From Trachelipus rathkii (Eukaryota; Arthropoda; Malacostraca; Isopoda; Trachelipodidae), in assembly GCA_015478945.1 (NCBI GenBank), contig JABUQX010099259.1, forward strand, positions 1-22,500: DNA of 22,500 nucleotides, in the 5' to 3' direction. The notes beneath the pieces were generated by a model. It worked only from the letters and a program-made list of their open reading frames with translations. It had not been told where the DNA came from and made no database searches. Shown here one piece after another: positions 10,106-19,733 of the stretch. Position numbers and translations under genes: made by a program. The number at the start of each line of letters is the position of its first letter. The stretch's first letter is position 1.

Positions 10106-10340
10106 AACTATTATTAAACAGTTCTTGGCTTCTATGGATGTGCAAAAATTTATTAGATCGTTTAGAGAACATTGGCGCGGATCTATTTACATCGATGATC
10201 CAGCCTCTAAACAGACTATGGTATCGCTTAGAGAACTTTTTACATATGTGTTACGGGATGGTGTTGAGGAACTGAAAAAATATTTGGAGGACAACAATAT
10301 AAACGATTGGGTAATTCGCGAAGACTTTGGAGCGTTTTAA
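10086..10340 (+). CDS. Unassigned small acidic protein, 84 residues
   Basis: The most gene-like frame in the window: 84 codons from ATG to TAA with balanced codon use. The protein begins MLTDDHETIIKQFLASMD, continues through SFREHWRGSIYIDD, then VSLRELFTYVL and VEELKKYLEDNNIND, and ends REDFGAF. It is rich in Asp/Glu and Lys/Arg and reads as mostly alpha-helical, with no signal peptide, membrane segment, cysteine cluster or nucleotide-binding motif. An AT-rich 'ggaatattatatcattt' lies just upstream of the ATG and could act as a TATA region. No AATAAA follows closely. It sits in the core of the large inverted structure, about 660 bases from arm B, with TA microsatellite starting ~40 bases after its stop. 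I recognise no family. It could be a gene of an unknown mobile element, an exon, or a fortunate open frame in decayed DNA. Confidence 0.4.
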   Translation: MLTDDHETIIKQFLASMDVQKFIRSFREHWRGSIYIDDPASKQTMVSLRELFTYVLRDGVEELKKYLEDNNINDWVIREDFGAF

Positions 10341-10377
10341 ATCTTAAGTCCTCATAGAGGTGACCTAACTAAAGTAA

Positions 10378-10468
10378 AAATATATAGTATAATATATATA
10401 TATTATATATATATATATAATTATAATATATTTATATTATATAGTATTAATTATATATATATATAGTA

Positions 10469-10510
<42 letters not shown>

Positions 10511-10618
10511 GTATATTATAGTATAATATATATATATAATATATATATATAATTATAGTATATACTATATATATATAATATGATATAATATATATATATT
10601 TATAATTATATAATATAA
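10378..10618. repeat. Central (TA)n microsatellite
   Basis: About 240 bases of nearly pure TA, the longest uninterrupted stretch being near 10463-10502, in the middle of the core between the two B arms. Confidence 0.92.
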
Positions 10619-10619
10619 T

Positions 10620-11650
10620 CTTTGATAGCAGTGCTGTAACTTATTATTATTATATTAATTATTAAACACTTGCTGACGCACAGGGTTCTGAGTGTAAGAT
10701 AGTTTCCATTATCGATTTTGGGATGTTTGCTATGTTAATCGTAATCTTAAGAGATAAATTCCACCAATGCGTCGGTGATTATATATGTTTCTTCAGTAAG
10801 CCGATTCTCACTGTGCCTTAACCATGTTCGTCCAAATCTCATCCTCTAAAACATCGTTGATGAACACGCTTTACGGAACCATATTCGTCATTGCGCGAGT
10901 GCGAGGTTACAATAATATTAAGACAGCAGATACCTGATGGCGAACGGAATAACATTCGTACTGTGTTCCCGGCACTACGATACAACCGAGATCGTCCAAT
11001 TATTCGTTCTGTAGAACGTTCAGTAGAATCATTGAGTGTATAGAAACATGCGATAAAAGGCAAAGTGGTTTCATGTACTAATTGGATAATCCGTCCATAA
11101 TAACCACAAGTGGTGCTGCTGGGAGCGGTCTTAATAGAATCGCTGGTTACTTTCTCATCAGGGGACAATATTGAGAAGGATCAACGTACGTAACTATTGG
11201 AAACTGCCTGTGAATGGGTGCATCTTTTTGTGGACGTGTTAGGTTTTCTCTGTCCAGCTCAGTCGAAAGTATTAAAGCCCTAGTTAAAATGAATGAAGAA
11301 TTATCGTTTACTCATCTCGAGATGTCAGCGAAACCTCGAAGAATTAATACATGAAGGTCACTTAAAGTAAATGTATTTATTTACAGTAAAAATATTGGAA
11401 GTCTATCCGTACATCTGATAAGGAACATCGACACGCTGTTAACAACGAACAACTTTGACGAAGTTTACTATGTGGCTTTGGGGGAATGAACGGTTGGATG
11501 TAAAGCATCCCGATTATTTATTTCCAAATATGGTTTATGTAATCGCTAGTATTTATTTATTCAGTATTCATTATTTATAGGCTTGGAAACGCTTGTGAAA
11601 TATGTGAACTGCTCAGTTTCAAACTTCACCCGATGTCTTCAGCCCAAGTG
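10620..11650. other. Unassigned unique sequence of the core
   Basis: Roughly 1 kb of normal-complexity sequence with no match to the left half of the core, so the inverted symmetry does not extend here. Open frames exist on both strands. On plus, near 10920-11040, one reads QQIPDGERNNIRTVFPALRY then NRDRPIIRSVERSVES before a stop; the 109-codon minus frame at 10839-11168 covers the same bases. The two overlap and neither matches a family I know, so at most one is real. The region may be a decayed coding body of the element. Confidence 0.35.
10839..11168 (-). CDS. Unassigned 109-codon open frame
   Basis: The longest ATG-to-stop frame in the window, beginning MSPDEKVTSDSIKTAPSS and ending VKRVHQRCFRG. 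It has no transmembrane segment, repeat or known motif, and is rich in Ser, Thr and Arg. It points toward the centre from the right B arm, mirroring the plus-strand frames on the left. The opposing plus strand in the same bases is also fairly open (see the core entry), so the length alone is weak evidence. I cannot assign a function and consider it more likely spurious than real. Confidence 0.2.
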   Translation of the reverse strand: MSPDEKVTSDSIKTAPSSTTCGYYGRIIQLVHETTLPFIACFYTLNDSTERSTERIIGRSRLYRSAGNTVRMLFRSPSGICCLNIIVTSHSRNDEYGSVKRVHQRCFRG

Positions 11651-12230
11651 TATTAATATATTATAATATATTATATTATATAATATATATAATATATTAT
11701 AATAATATATATATATTATAGTATATATATAGTATATATTATATTTATATTATTAATATATATAATTATTATATTATAAATATATTATATTCATATTATA
11801 ATATATATTATATATCTTGTTTATTTTCAAATGGTTTATTATTGTAAATAATTTGTATATCTCCGTATGTATATATATATATACTATATATATTATATAA
11901 TATATATATATATCTATATATATTATTATATAGTATATATATATATATATTATATTATATACTATATTATATATAATATATATAATAATATAATATGGGT
12001 ATATATATATATATACGATAATACTATAATATATATATATATATATATATTATAATAGTTTACAGAGATAGCAATGTAAGTACTTATCATTGTATATATA
12101 TATATAGTATTATATTAGTATATATAGTATTAATAATATATTATATATATAATATATATATTATGGTATATAATATATAGTATTTTATATTATTATATAT
12201 CAAATATATTAATGAAGAATAAACATTTCA
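11650..12230. repeat. (TA)n microsatellite blocks
   Basis: Long imperfect TA repeats split by a 55-base island at about 11815-11870 and another at about 12055-12095. The 62-codon Tyr/Ile frame inside is a translation of the repeat. Confidence 0.92.
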
Positions 12231-12331
12231 GTAAAGTTATATATATGAACTTTTTTTAGATGTCAGATTCAAATGTGTTTTTGGGATCTTTGTACATATA
12301 CCCCTTATCAAACAATCCTTCACTGTGAATG

Positions 12332-13020
12332 GATGACATAAACCAATCACGGTAGACGATGTTAATTCACGTGAAACGAAATATAGCTTAGTTTTTTAAC
12401 TTAAGCATTGTTAGTTTCGACGTAGTAGTAGGCTGAAACAACTTTATTTTAAGTCCAGGTAAAAAAATTTAAAGCTTTAGTGAAATAATATAATATAAGT
12501 GCCATACGAATTGAATTGAGTAGGGGGTGGATTTATATTTTAATAGTAAGCCTAAGTTTTCTACTATAAGGCTAACTACTAACTAACACTACTTACCTCC
12601 TGTTACGTGCTACAATGTTCATAAAGGCCTCTGAAACGCAATTCTAGTTTAATGTTTGATGTAAAGTTCTTCAGTCTAGACTTTCTTTTTCTTCTAGTTC
12701 ATGTATTCGGGTGCTAGGTAGTGAGAATTTTTATTACTGTTAACTGTTGTTTCTCTATGTATAAATGTGGCTCAAACGATACTTAAACATTAATTACTTA
12801 AGATGTAAAGCATGCTTCGGTGAGAGAGGGTGTCGATGGACGCCAGTGCAGTTTATCCCAAGCGGCTTTACAGTACTTAGGCTTCACTAAACAAACATAA
12901 ACTAAGTGAATTTATTTAATATATCAACCTGAAAAATATAAGGATGACGTATGTCAACGTTATCCGCGAGTCCATATGTTTTGTGTCAAAATTTTGAATA
13001 AATATAGTTTTTTGTGTTGG
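12332..13020 (-). repeat. Inverted-repeat arm B, right copy
   Basis: Reverse-complement partner of 8700-9425. Aligned blocks include 'cctctgaaacgc' to 'ctagttcatgtattcggg' at 12628-12712, 'aagcatgcttcggtgag' near 12808-12825, and 'ggatgacata aaccaatcac' at the inner edge (12331-12350). Small indels are frequent and one extra ~12-base run ('gaaagtctagac'-type) is present here. The copies are clearly homologous but aged. CCAAT stands at 12343-12347, at the inner edge, the same place as in the left arm. Confidence 0.85.
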
Positions 13021-13054
13021 ACCTAAAAGTGTGTGTGTTGTATTGTTTAAGGTT

Positions 13055-13190
13055 TAATATATATAATTTTATTAATAATATAAAATATATATAATATATA
13101 AGTATTATAATATATTTTAATTTATAACTATTTGATATACTATAGTATTATATATATATATACTATATATAGTATATATAATATATCTCA
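13055..13190. repeat. (TA)n microsatellite
   Basis: TA repeat bordering arm B on its outer side, as in the left arm. Confidence 0.9.
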
Positions 13191-13690
13191 CACTAACTTT
13201 CTGAAAGTACCGTGGAAAGTAAGACGTGAAAGTAGCGTCGTGTAGGTTAAGCCCCCCGGCCTTTCATATAAGTTTTTGAAATTTTAAAATTATAGTTAAT
13301 GCTTTCAGAGATATTGTTCGTATATCTCCCGTTTTTATTTTCTTAATAACAGTTTTTGGTTCGTATTCTCACCCGTTTTTATTTTTTCTATAGAGTTTGG
13401 TTGTTTTGTTTATTATTTTTTCTGTTTAAATTTTAATGAAATAATATCTGGAATTACTGATGTCCTATTGAATAGGTTTTTAAGCTATCAGGAAATTGAA
13501 TTCCCTCGGATATTTGCCTTTTTCCCACTATCTCCTTTTTCCCTATCTTCTTCTTTTTTCCCTAATCTTCCTCTTCCTAATCTTCTTTTTCTCCTTTTTC
13601 GACTATCTCCTAATATTTTCAGTTTCATACTATATATATATATATAATGCGTGGTGCGCAGTCTTTTAATGAAATACATTTATATAGTTG
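13190..13690. other. Unassigned island with pyrimidine-rich tract
   Basis: Begins with 'tactttc'-type steps in reverse complement (13195-13250) like those at 8311-8470. It then has two copies of a 'cgtttttatttt' phrase (about 13330 and 13374) and a strongly pyrimidine-rich stretch at 13520-13620 made of degenerate 'ccctaatcttcctctt' units. The 63-codon minus frame (Lys/Arg/Gly-rich) is a translation of that tract. No gene is supported. Confidence 0.5.
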
Positions 13691-13793
13691 ATATTTTTAT
13701 TATATAAGATAATAATAGTAGTATATATATATATAACTATATATATATTGATATATATATATATATAATATACTATATTATATATACTGGATA

Positions 13794-13826
<33 letters not shown>

Positions 13827-14130
13827 TATTACTATATATAATATATATATATTATACTATTATATATATTATGTATATAATTATATTTATTATATATATA
13901 TATTATATTTTATTATTATTATTTATTATTATTAATTTATTATTATTATTATATTATTACTTATTATTATTATTGGATTATAATTATTAATGAATTAATG
14001 AATTATTATTTTATTATTAATTATTTATTATTATTATTATTAATTATTATTATTATTATTAAATTATTATTATTATTTAATTATTATTATTATATGTATT
14101 ATTATTATTATTATTATTATATTACGCGCG
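13690..14130. repeat. (TA)n then (ATT)n microsatellite
   Basis: TA repeats to about 13900 followed by ATT trinucleotide repeats to about 14125, abutting arm A. The left A arm is likewise bordered on its inner side by AAT-type repeats, so the trinucleotide repeat is on the same side of both copies. Confidence 0.92.
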
Positions 14131-14227
14131 AAACCCTCTCATATATCTTCAACATTATTATTGATTATCATGCGAACTCGCCTCTCTGAAGAATGACTAC
14201 AAAATTAAATCCTATATCATTTCACTT

Positions 14228-14312
14228 GACGCCTTAGCCACAGTGGAGTAACGACCGTGGAAGTCTTAACTTCAGCGATAGAGGTTCGTATCTCGAGCGA
14301 CATAAAAACACT
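14228..14312 (+). repeat. Possible tRNA-derived SINE head
   Basis: The segment has a box-A-like 'TAGCCACAGTGG' (about 14234-14245) and, some 40 bases on, a box-B-like 'GGTTCGTATCT' (about 14283-14293), the internal RNA polymerase III promoter pair of tRNA genes. Between them is a small hairpin 'GAAGtcttaaCTTC'. The acceptor stem does not pair, so it is not a functional tRNA; a tRNA-derived SINE head within arm A is the likely reading. The left copy keeps the box-B part near 5440-5455 in degraded form but has lost box A. Confidence 0.35.
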
Positions 14313-14635
14313 CAATTGTATTTCGAGATATTGATATTTTTTTGTACTGACGTGCGCGCGAGCGAAGCCGTGCGATCAGTCACACAGCGTGTAGACGATC
14401 ACACGTCACACGTCACGGAGTATTCGAGCCACGCGGAGTACGCTCCGAGGCGGGTGGATTGAGGCCAGGCAAAACGATCAGAGGCGCGCGTCCCCCGCAA
14501 GGGGACAACCGGGAATGCGCGGGAACCCGGAAACATCTAAGTAACGGGTACTTTAATTCCACTTCCATGGTTGTAGCTTAAATACCACTTCCAAAGTGTA
14601 AGACTTAACGCGAGCAAGAGGGGGGTAGGGGGTGT

Positions 14636-14757
14636 TCTAAGTAGTCTCATGAAAGTATAGCTAGCTCATGAAAGTTATAGCTTCATGATAATTGTAAGTT
14701 ATATGCTCGTGTAAGTAGTAGCTCATGTAAGTAAGTAGCTCGTGTAAGTAAGTAAGC
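14636..14757 (-). repeat. Tandem minisatellite, inverted partner
   Basis: Seven or so degenerate units of 'agctcatgaaagta' and 'agctcgtgtaagta'. It is the reverse complement of the array at 4980-5085, with a somewhat higher copy number, as expected for independent expansion after duplication. Confidence 0.8.
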
Positions 14758-14803
14758 CAATGTGCGCCAGGCTACGCCGCGCACATGTTATGTAGCTCGT
14801 GTG

Positions 14804-14870
14804 GTGTGTGGTGTGTGTGTGTGTGTGTGTGTGTTGATGTGTGTGTGGTGTGTGTGTGTGTGTGGTGTGT
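14804..14870. repeat. (GT)n microsatellite inside arm A
   Basis: GTGTGT runs interrupted by 'gttgatg' and 'gtggtg', reverse complement of the (CA)n of the left arm. Confidence 0.9.
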
Positions 14871-15054
14871 ATATGTTGCTGTCACGTATATTAGCTTCCC
14901 GGGGTAGCCGACCCACAGGGTAAAACGTGCGTACATTGAGATGTACAGCCAGAAAGATAGCGCCAACCTTGGGAACCGAACCGCTTCACTAGAAAGACGC
15001 TGAGTATGCAAGGGGCGCCGCGCCCACCAAATTGACGCGGGATATGTCATGGTA

Positions 15055-15125
15055 TACGTATAATATATATATATATTATTATATAAGTATATTATTTATA
15101 ATATATATCTGTAATTTATATATAT

Positions 15126-15156
<31 letters not shown>

Positions 15157-15540
15157 CGTTATATTATATATATAGTATATATATATATATACTATTATAT
15201 AATATATATATACTATATATGTTTTATATATATATACTTGATATATATATATTATAATTATTATTATAGGTATATAAATAATGACATACTCCGTATATAT
15301 TATAGTTATATTAATATTTATATATATATATATATATATAGTATATAGATTTTCTTATATATATATATTATATATATTATAGATTGTAAATTAATATATT
15401 ATATACAATAATTATATAATGTATATATATAGGCTATATAATTAGTTTTATATAATATATATATTATGATATATTTATATATAATTAATAATATATAATA
15501 TTTATTATAATATATTATATATATATATTATAGTATACTA
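15055..15540. repeat. (TA)n microsatellite block
   Basis: Nearly 500 bases of imperfect TA repeat filling the gap between arm A and the hAT-like island. A few non-TA words occur ('gacatactccg' near 15283) but nothing recognisable. Confidence 0.92.
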
Positions 15541-16100
15541 CAAAAGGTGGCCATTAACGCGTTAAAGCGTTAAATCCGTTAAATTAACTCGTTTATTTTT
15601 TTCGTTAACTTTTTAACGCTTTCGTATAATTTCGAAAAGAAGTACGGACTATTATACGGAGTTAAATTTTTCCCCCTTACATTACGATACTTATACCGTT
15701 AACGAATTTAACGAGTTTATAAACTATTTTCTTATCAATTTTAATTGTATTATATTGATTTTCGATAACAGATATACTTTTTTTCCCCAAAATTTCCTAA
15801 ACGCCCTCCTCTCATGGCTCAAATGTGTTTATTCTTAATCACGATTTATCTCGCTTTAGTTATATTGTTTAATATGTTTTTTCTTATGATGTATTCTCAT
15901 TTCGTTATTTGATTCGATGAGGAGTATAAAAAAGGTAGTGAACTGTTGCCAGTTTCAATGAAATCATTAACTTCTTTCGTTCTTTACTTGAACTTGTTTT
16001 CTTCTTTTGTGACTAGTTGAAAATATAAGAAGTAGGCATAATAACTGTTGTGTAATTTATAAAAATAAATATATTACATATTTTGTATTAGGGAGTGGCG

Positions 16101-17531
16101 CCAATTTTTGCCTCCCCTAAAATGGACATAAAATTCGGAGATTTCAGCCGATTTTTGACCCTTTAAAACCAAACTGCAACTTTTGTAACTTTTTTCCTGG
16201 GGGGCAACAAACGTCCGTTTAATGGAAGTGTTTTTTTCTGTGTCTGTAGTCATTAATTTGGTATTTGCAATAAATTTTCAAAATCTAGGTTTTTGACATT
16301 TTGTCGAAACTCCTCCTACTATTTTTTTGGAAATGACTTCAAAAAATACAAAGCTTGGACTATTATCTAAAAGTCTAGGAACAGAATTTTATATTTGATC
16401 CCATATTTTTGGCGCATTGGTCGATTTTCAAAACCATACTCTTTTTTGGGTTTTCAAATTAAAAGCAATTGGTGGAATTTTTTTTTTTCAGTTGTATATG
16501 ATCTAGCAAAATGGGAAATGTTGTCAGACATATCTTGTAGTAGTATAGGAGTATGTATACATTTTATTTACTTAGATAATTGTTCTTTGTATATTGTTAG
16601 TAGTTTGGAATTTGTTTCTTTTGGAACAAATTTCCAAAAAAATATTTTGGGGTAAATTAATTTTAAAAAAATGTTTTCTTTTGAGGTAATACAAAAAATT
16701 ATGCTAAGTGTAAATAGGTGTATCTCGTCCGTTTATATAAGCCCTGAAAAATTTGATGTTGTTCGGATAAGTAGAAAAAAATCAATATTTACTTTTTCAA
16801 GAGTATTTGTAATTTTTGAAAAAAATGAAATATTAGGACATCTTTTTTTTCTCCTAAACTTATCTGATACATCAAATTTTAGTAGACTTATATAAAACGG
16901 GGAGTATACATTTTACAGGGATTTTTTTCTTTTTGCTTGGATAGTTCTTTTTTCTATCTCAAAAGAAAGATTTTTTTAAAAAACATTTCCATCCTAAAAT
17001 ATTTTTTTGGAATATTGTTCCAAGAACAAAATCCAAAACTACTACTAAATATACAAAGAAATTATTTATAAGTAAAAAGTGTGTATTCCCGCCGACTACA
17101 AATGTTCCTGGAAATTCTCATGTCAGATGATAAACTGAAGAGAAAATTCCAAATTTTTTCTAATTTGAAAACCCAAAAAGTAGTAGGCTTTTTGAAATCG
17201 ACCCATGCTCAAATGAGGGGTCCAAACTAATCAAAATTCTGTTTCCTACACTTTTTAGATAATAGTCTAACTTTGTATATTTCAAGTTTTGAAGTCATTT
17301 TGAATTTTTAGTTTAGGAGTTTCGACAAATGTCAAAAACGTTCGGTTTGAAAAAAATTGAAAATACAAAGCAATGACTACAGACACAGAAAACCCTCGAG
17401 AACGATGTTTCAGCGTCAGAAAAAGCTAAAAGTTACGTGTTATATAAGGTCAAAATCTCGTTGAAAATATCCGAATTTATATCCATTTTTAGGGGGGTGA
17501 AAATTGGGCTCAAGTCCGGAGCAAAAATTGG
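16101..17531. mobile_element. Self-complementary (foldback-type) element, 1.43 kb
   Basis: The two halves are reverse complements along essentially their full length. Outer ends pair 'ccaatttttgc' with 'gcaaaaattgg'. Further in, 'tctgtgtctgtagtcatt' (16238-16255) pairs with 17372-17389; 'gactattatctaaaa' with 'ttttagataatagtc'; 'tttttgggttttcaaatta' with 'taatttgaaaacccaaaaa'; 'ttatataagccct' with 'agacttatataaaa'. Pairing continues to 'caatatttactttttcaa' at about 16783-16800, leaving a loop of only ~15 bases around 16801-16815. The 86- and 74-codon plus frames inside are readings of the stem, not genes. There is no transposase, so any movement would depend on another element. Similar objects are called foldback elements or palindromic MITEs. 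A read-through transcript would form a very long hairpin. Confidence 0.85.
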
Positions 17532-17534
17532 ATC

Positions 17535-18000
17535 TTCCTTTAAAATTGCAAGTTGGTATATCCCTATTATTTTTACGACAATAATATACTATTAAGTTAT
17601 TAATTAAGGTATTACGCTTTGGAAGTATTCCTTTGGCAAGCGGCAAAGTATCAGCTAGGTCAAACCCTAAATTATTTAAGTCTTGATAAGCTTAATATTC
17701 TTTAATTATTAAATATGTTAGGCGTGATTTTATTATTATTATATTTTATATATTATTATATTATTATTAATTATTATTATTATTAATTATATATTATCAT
17801 TTTAATCATTTGTGTTGCTGGTGATTCCTAATCATTATCTGTTTATTATATTATTATTATTAATTATTATTATTATTATTCATTATTATTTTATTTATTA
17901 TTATTTATTATTATTATTATTATTATTACTAATATTATATATGGTATATATATATATCTTTATATCTATATATATATTATATATATATATATTTATAGTA
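17535..18000. repeat. Unassigned sequence then (ATT)n and (TA)n
   Basis: From 17535 to about 17735 the sequence is of normal complexity and unrecognised. From about 17735 it becomes ATT trinucleotide repeats, then TA. The 70-codon plus frame at 17812 is Ile/Leu low complexity from the repeat. Confidence 0.75.
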
Positions 18001-18302
18001 TATCCTATATATTTGTACTTATAAAGATATACTTCAGTCTTTTTTAATTATGCTTTATATACATATATACATATAATTTTAAATTAAAATAATTTGAATA
18101 TCTGCAATCATAATAAAAGAAAATTAACAATTAATTATTACTATTCCATATTTTGAGAAAACGGTTAACGTTAACGATTAACGTTAACGTTCCGTTATAC
18201 ATTTTACCGATAACCGCTTTAATGATTAACGTCGTTAATTTTTTTTGTTTAACGATTAAAGGGATTACGGCGTTAATTTCTCAATTAACGTGCCCCACTC
18301 CT

Positions 18303-18485
18303 GTATATATTATGACTATAATATATAATATATAATATATTATTATGTTATGTTATATGTTATTATTATAAATATAATATATGGTATATATATACTTATT
18401 AATATATATAGTATATATTATATTTATTTATTAAAAATTATAATATTTATTAATAGATTGTTTTAAATATATATATTATAATATA
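18303..18485. repeat. (TA)n microsatellite
   Basis: TA and TTA repeats that start right after the hAT-like right end. Confidence 0.9.
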
Positions 18486-18712
18486 AGCCATGGGTATAAA
18501 AATTTTAATGCATATCCTTCCTCTATATTGAAATATTCACCTATTCTATGTTATGAAATAATCCCAGCGGTTAACACGGGTTTCACTCTGCATTCTTTCA
18601 CTTCCTAAGGGCGCCTCTGTCTTCTGTCCCGAATGAAGAAGACGGGAGAGTTCGACGGAAACCATCAATGATATCCAATCCTGTACGATTGGAAAAATGA
18701 TTTAATGTATTT
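18486..18712. other. Unassigned unique sequence
   Basis: About 225 bases of mixed composition, including a small hairpin 'gtcttctgtcccgaatgaagaagac' near 18620-18644. No open frame or known repeat was recognised. Confidence 0.4.
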
Positions 18713-18715
18713 TAA

Positions 18716-18848
18716 AGAGAGAGGGAGAGAGAGAAGAGAAGAGAAGAGAGGAGAGAGAGAGAGAGTAGAGAGAGAGAGAGAGAGAGGAGAAGAGAGAGAG
18801 AGAGAGAGAAGAGAGAAGAGAGAAGAAGCGAGAGAGAGAGAGAGGAAT
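18716..18848 (+). repeat. (AG)n microsatellite
   Basis: About 130 bases of GA repeats with GAA and GGA interruptions, ending exactly where the next inverted-repeat arm begins. Confidence 0.92.
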
Positions 18849-18851
18849 AAA

Positions 18852-19260
18852 GGATTTTGGTAATTATCTAGTATTGGTAAGTCCAGTTTACTGACTTAGT
18901 ATCTTAAAATTATAAACATTTCATTTACACAATGGTTTTAAAAAAATTATTTGAAGTTTTTTTTAGCGGATTTCTCGTGTATTTTACGCATCATATTTGT
19001 AAAGAAAAAATATAAAAACATATACGTTCCGGAAAAATTTTAAACGGCTAATTTTTCTCGTTTTTTAGGGATATCCGCTTATCGATGCTTTGTTTCCGAT
19101 TTTTTATAGTTATCGATATTTGGCATTTTAATACTTTTTCCGATTATATTCGATAATTTTGAAACGATTAAATCAACATTCGATTGTTCTGCCAAATATT
19201 ACCGCTATATTATAAAAAAAAAAAGAAAAAAATTCGTTTGGACGAATTTTGTAATAATAA
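18852..19260 (+). repeat. Inverted-repeat arm E, left copy
   Basis: Pairs in reverse complement with 20560-20955. Blocks: 'ggattttggtaattatctag' at the outer edge with 'agagcaattaccaggatttt'; 'aaaattataaacatttcat' and 'caatggttttaaaaaaatta' with 'aatcattttttaaaaccatt'; 'ttgaagttttttt' with 'aaaaaacttcaa'; and an inner part rich in ATCGAT/TCGATA words in both. Such words are common near the ends of hAT-type elements, which is suggestive only. No coding was found. Confidence 0.78.
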
Positions 19261-19314
19261 ATAAAATATAATAAAGTAATAAATAAAATAATTTTTTCTT
19301 ATAATAACTACGCA

Positions 19315-19495
19315 AGATATATATAATATATATATATATTATATATATATATATATACTATTAGTATATTATATAGTAAATATATATATTATACTATATA
19401 TTATATCTGTTATATATATATTATATTATGATTATATATATATATAGTTAGTTATACTATATATATAATATATCTATAGTATAATATATATTATG
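19315..19495. repeat. (TA)n microsatellite
   Basis: TA repeat inside the pair of E arms. It is followed by a 120-base unique island (19495-19615, 'gtggaaaatttaacgag' and following) with no recognised content. Confidence 0.9.
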
Positions 19496-19615
19496 GCAAA
19501 AATTTTATTGTGACGTTTTAGTGGAAAATTTAACGAGTAGCGTTAAATTTACAAGCTGAAGTGATCAGGTCATTAAGATGACTTCGTGCCCGATTTTCGT
19601 GAGGCGTTGAGTCAC

Positions 19616-19733
19616 TATTATATATATATACTATATATATATATATATATATATATACTATATATACTAATATAATATATATATATATATCTATATATAT
19701 ATTATAATATATCATAATATATATATATTATAT
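19616..19733. repeat. (TA)n microsatellite
   Basis: TA repeat running up to the first base of the GC-rich palindrome. Confidence 0.92.

Larger units (their letters stand above)
14110..15053 (-). repeat. Inverted-repeat arm A, right copy
   Basis: Reverse-complement partner of 4688-5645. The outer border 'gggatatgtcatggt' (15039-15053) pairs with 4688-4702. Inward follow the GC-rich block near 15010-15026, 'ccacagggtaaaa', the (GT)n tract, the CATGAAAGTA minisatellite, 'cccccgcaagggg', 'gagtattcgagccacgcg', 'aacactcaattg' and 'ttcaacattatt'. The copy is complete relative to the left one, and in the region 14215-14300 it is better preserved. The 92-codon minus frame at 14772-15050 runs through the (GT)n tract as Thr/His repeats and is not a gene. 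Confidence 0.85.
15541..18303. mobile_element. hAT-like nonautonomous element (ends only), containing a nested palindrome
   Basis: The island between two TA blocks begins 'caaaaggtggccattaacg' and ends, read in reverse complement, 'caggagtggggcacgttaat'. Both ends then carry repeated GTTAACG/CGTTAA motifs (15550-15710 and 18163-18290). CAG-type ends followed by short subterminal 'AACG' repeats are characteristic of hAT transposons. The flanking 8 bases ('gtatacta' left, 'tatatatt' right) are not a clean target duplication, and the TA context makes one hard to judge. No transposase remains inside. The interior is mostly the palindrome at 16101-17531 plus ATT and TA repeats. The hAT call is inference from the ends. 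Confidence 0.5.

Noticed and set aside
11867..12055. 62-codon Tyr/Ile frame
   Set aside because: Pure translation of TA microsatellite.
14228..14312. Functional tRNA gene
   Set aside because: Box A and box B-like words are present but the acceptor stem does not pair and the T stem is imperfect, so only a tRNA-derived repeat is proposed.
14772..15050. 92-codon minus-strand frame with Thr/His repeats
   Set aside because: It runs through the (GT)n tract of arm A.
16395..16895. Two plus-strand frames of 86 and 74 codons
   Set aside because: They read through the palindromic stem; the residue mix follows its T-rich composition and no motif is present.
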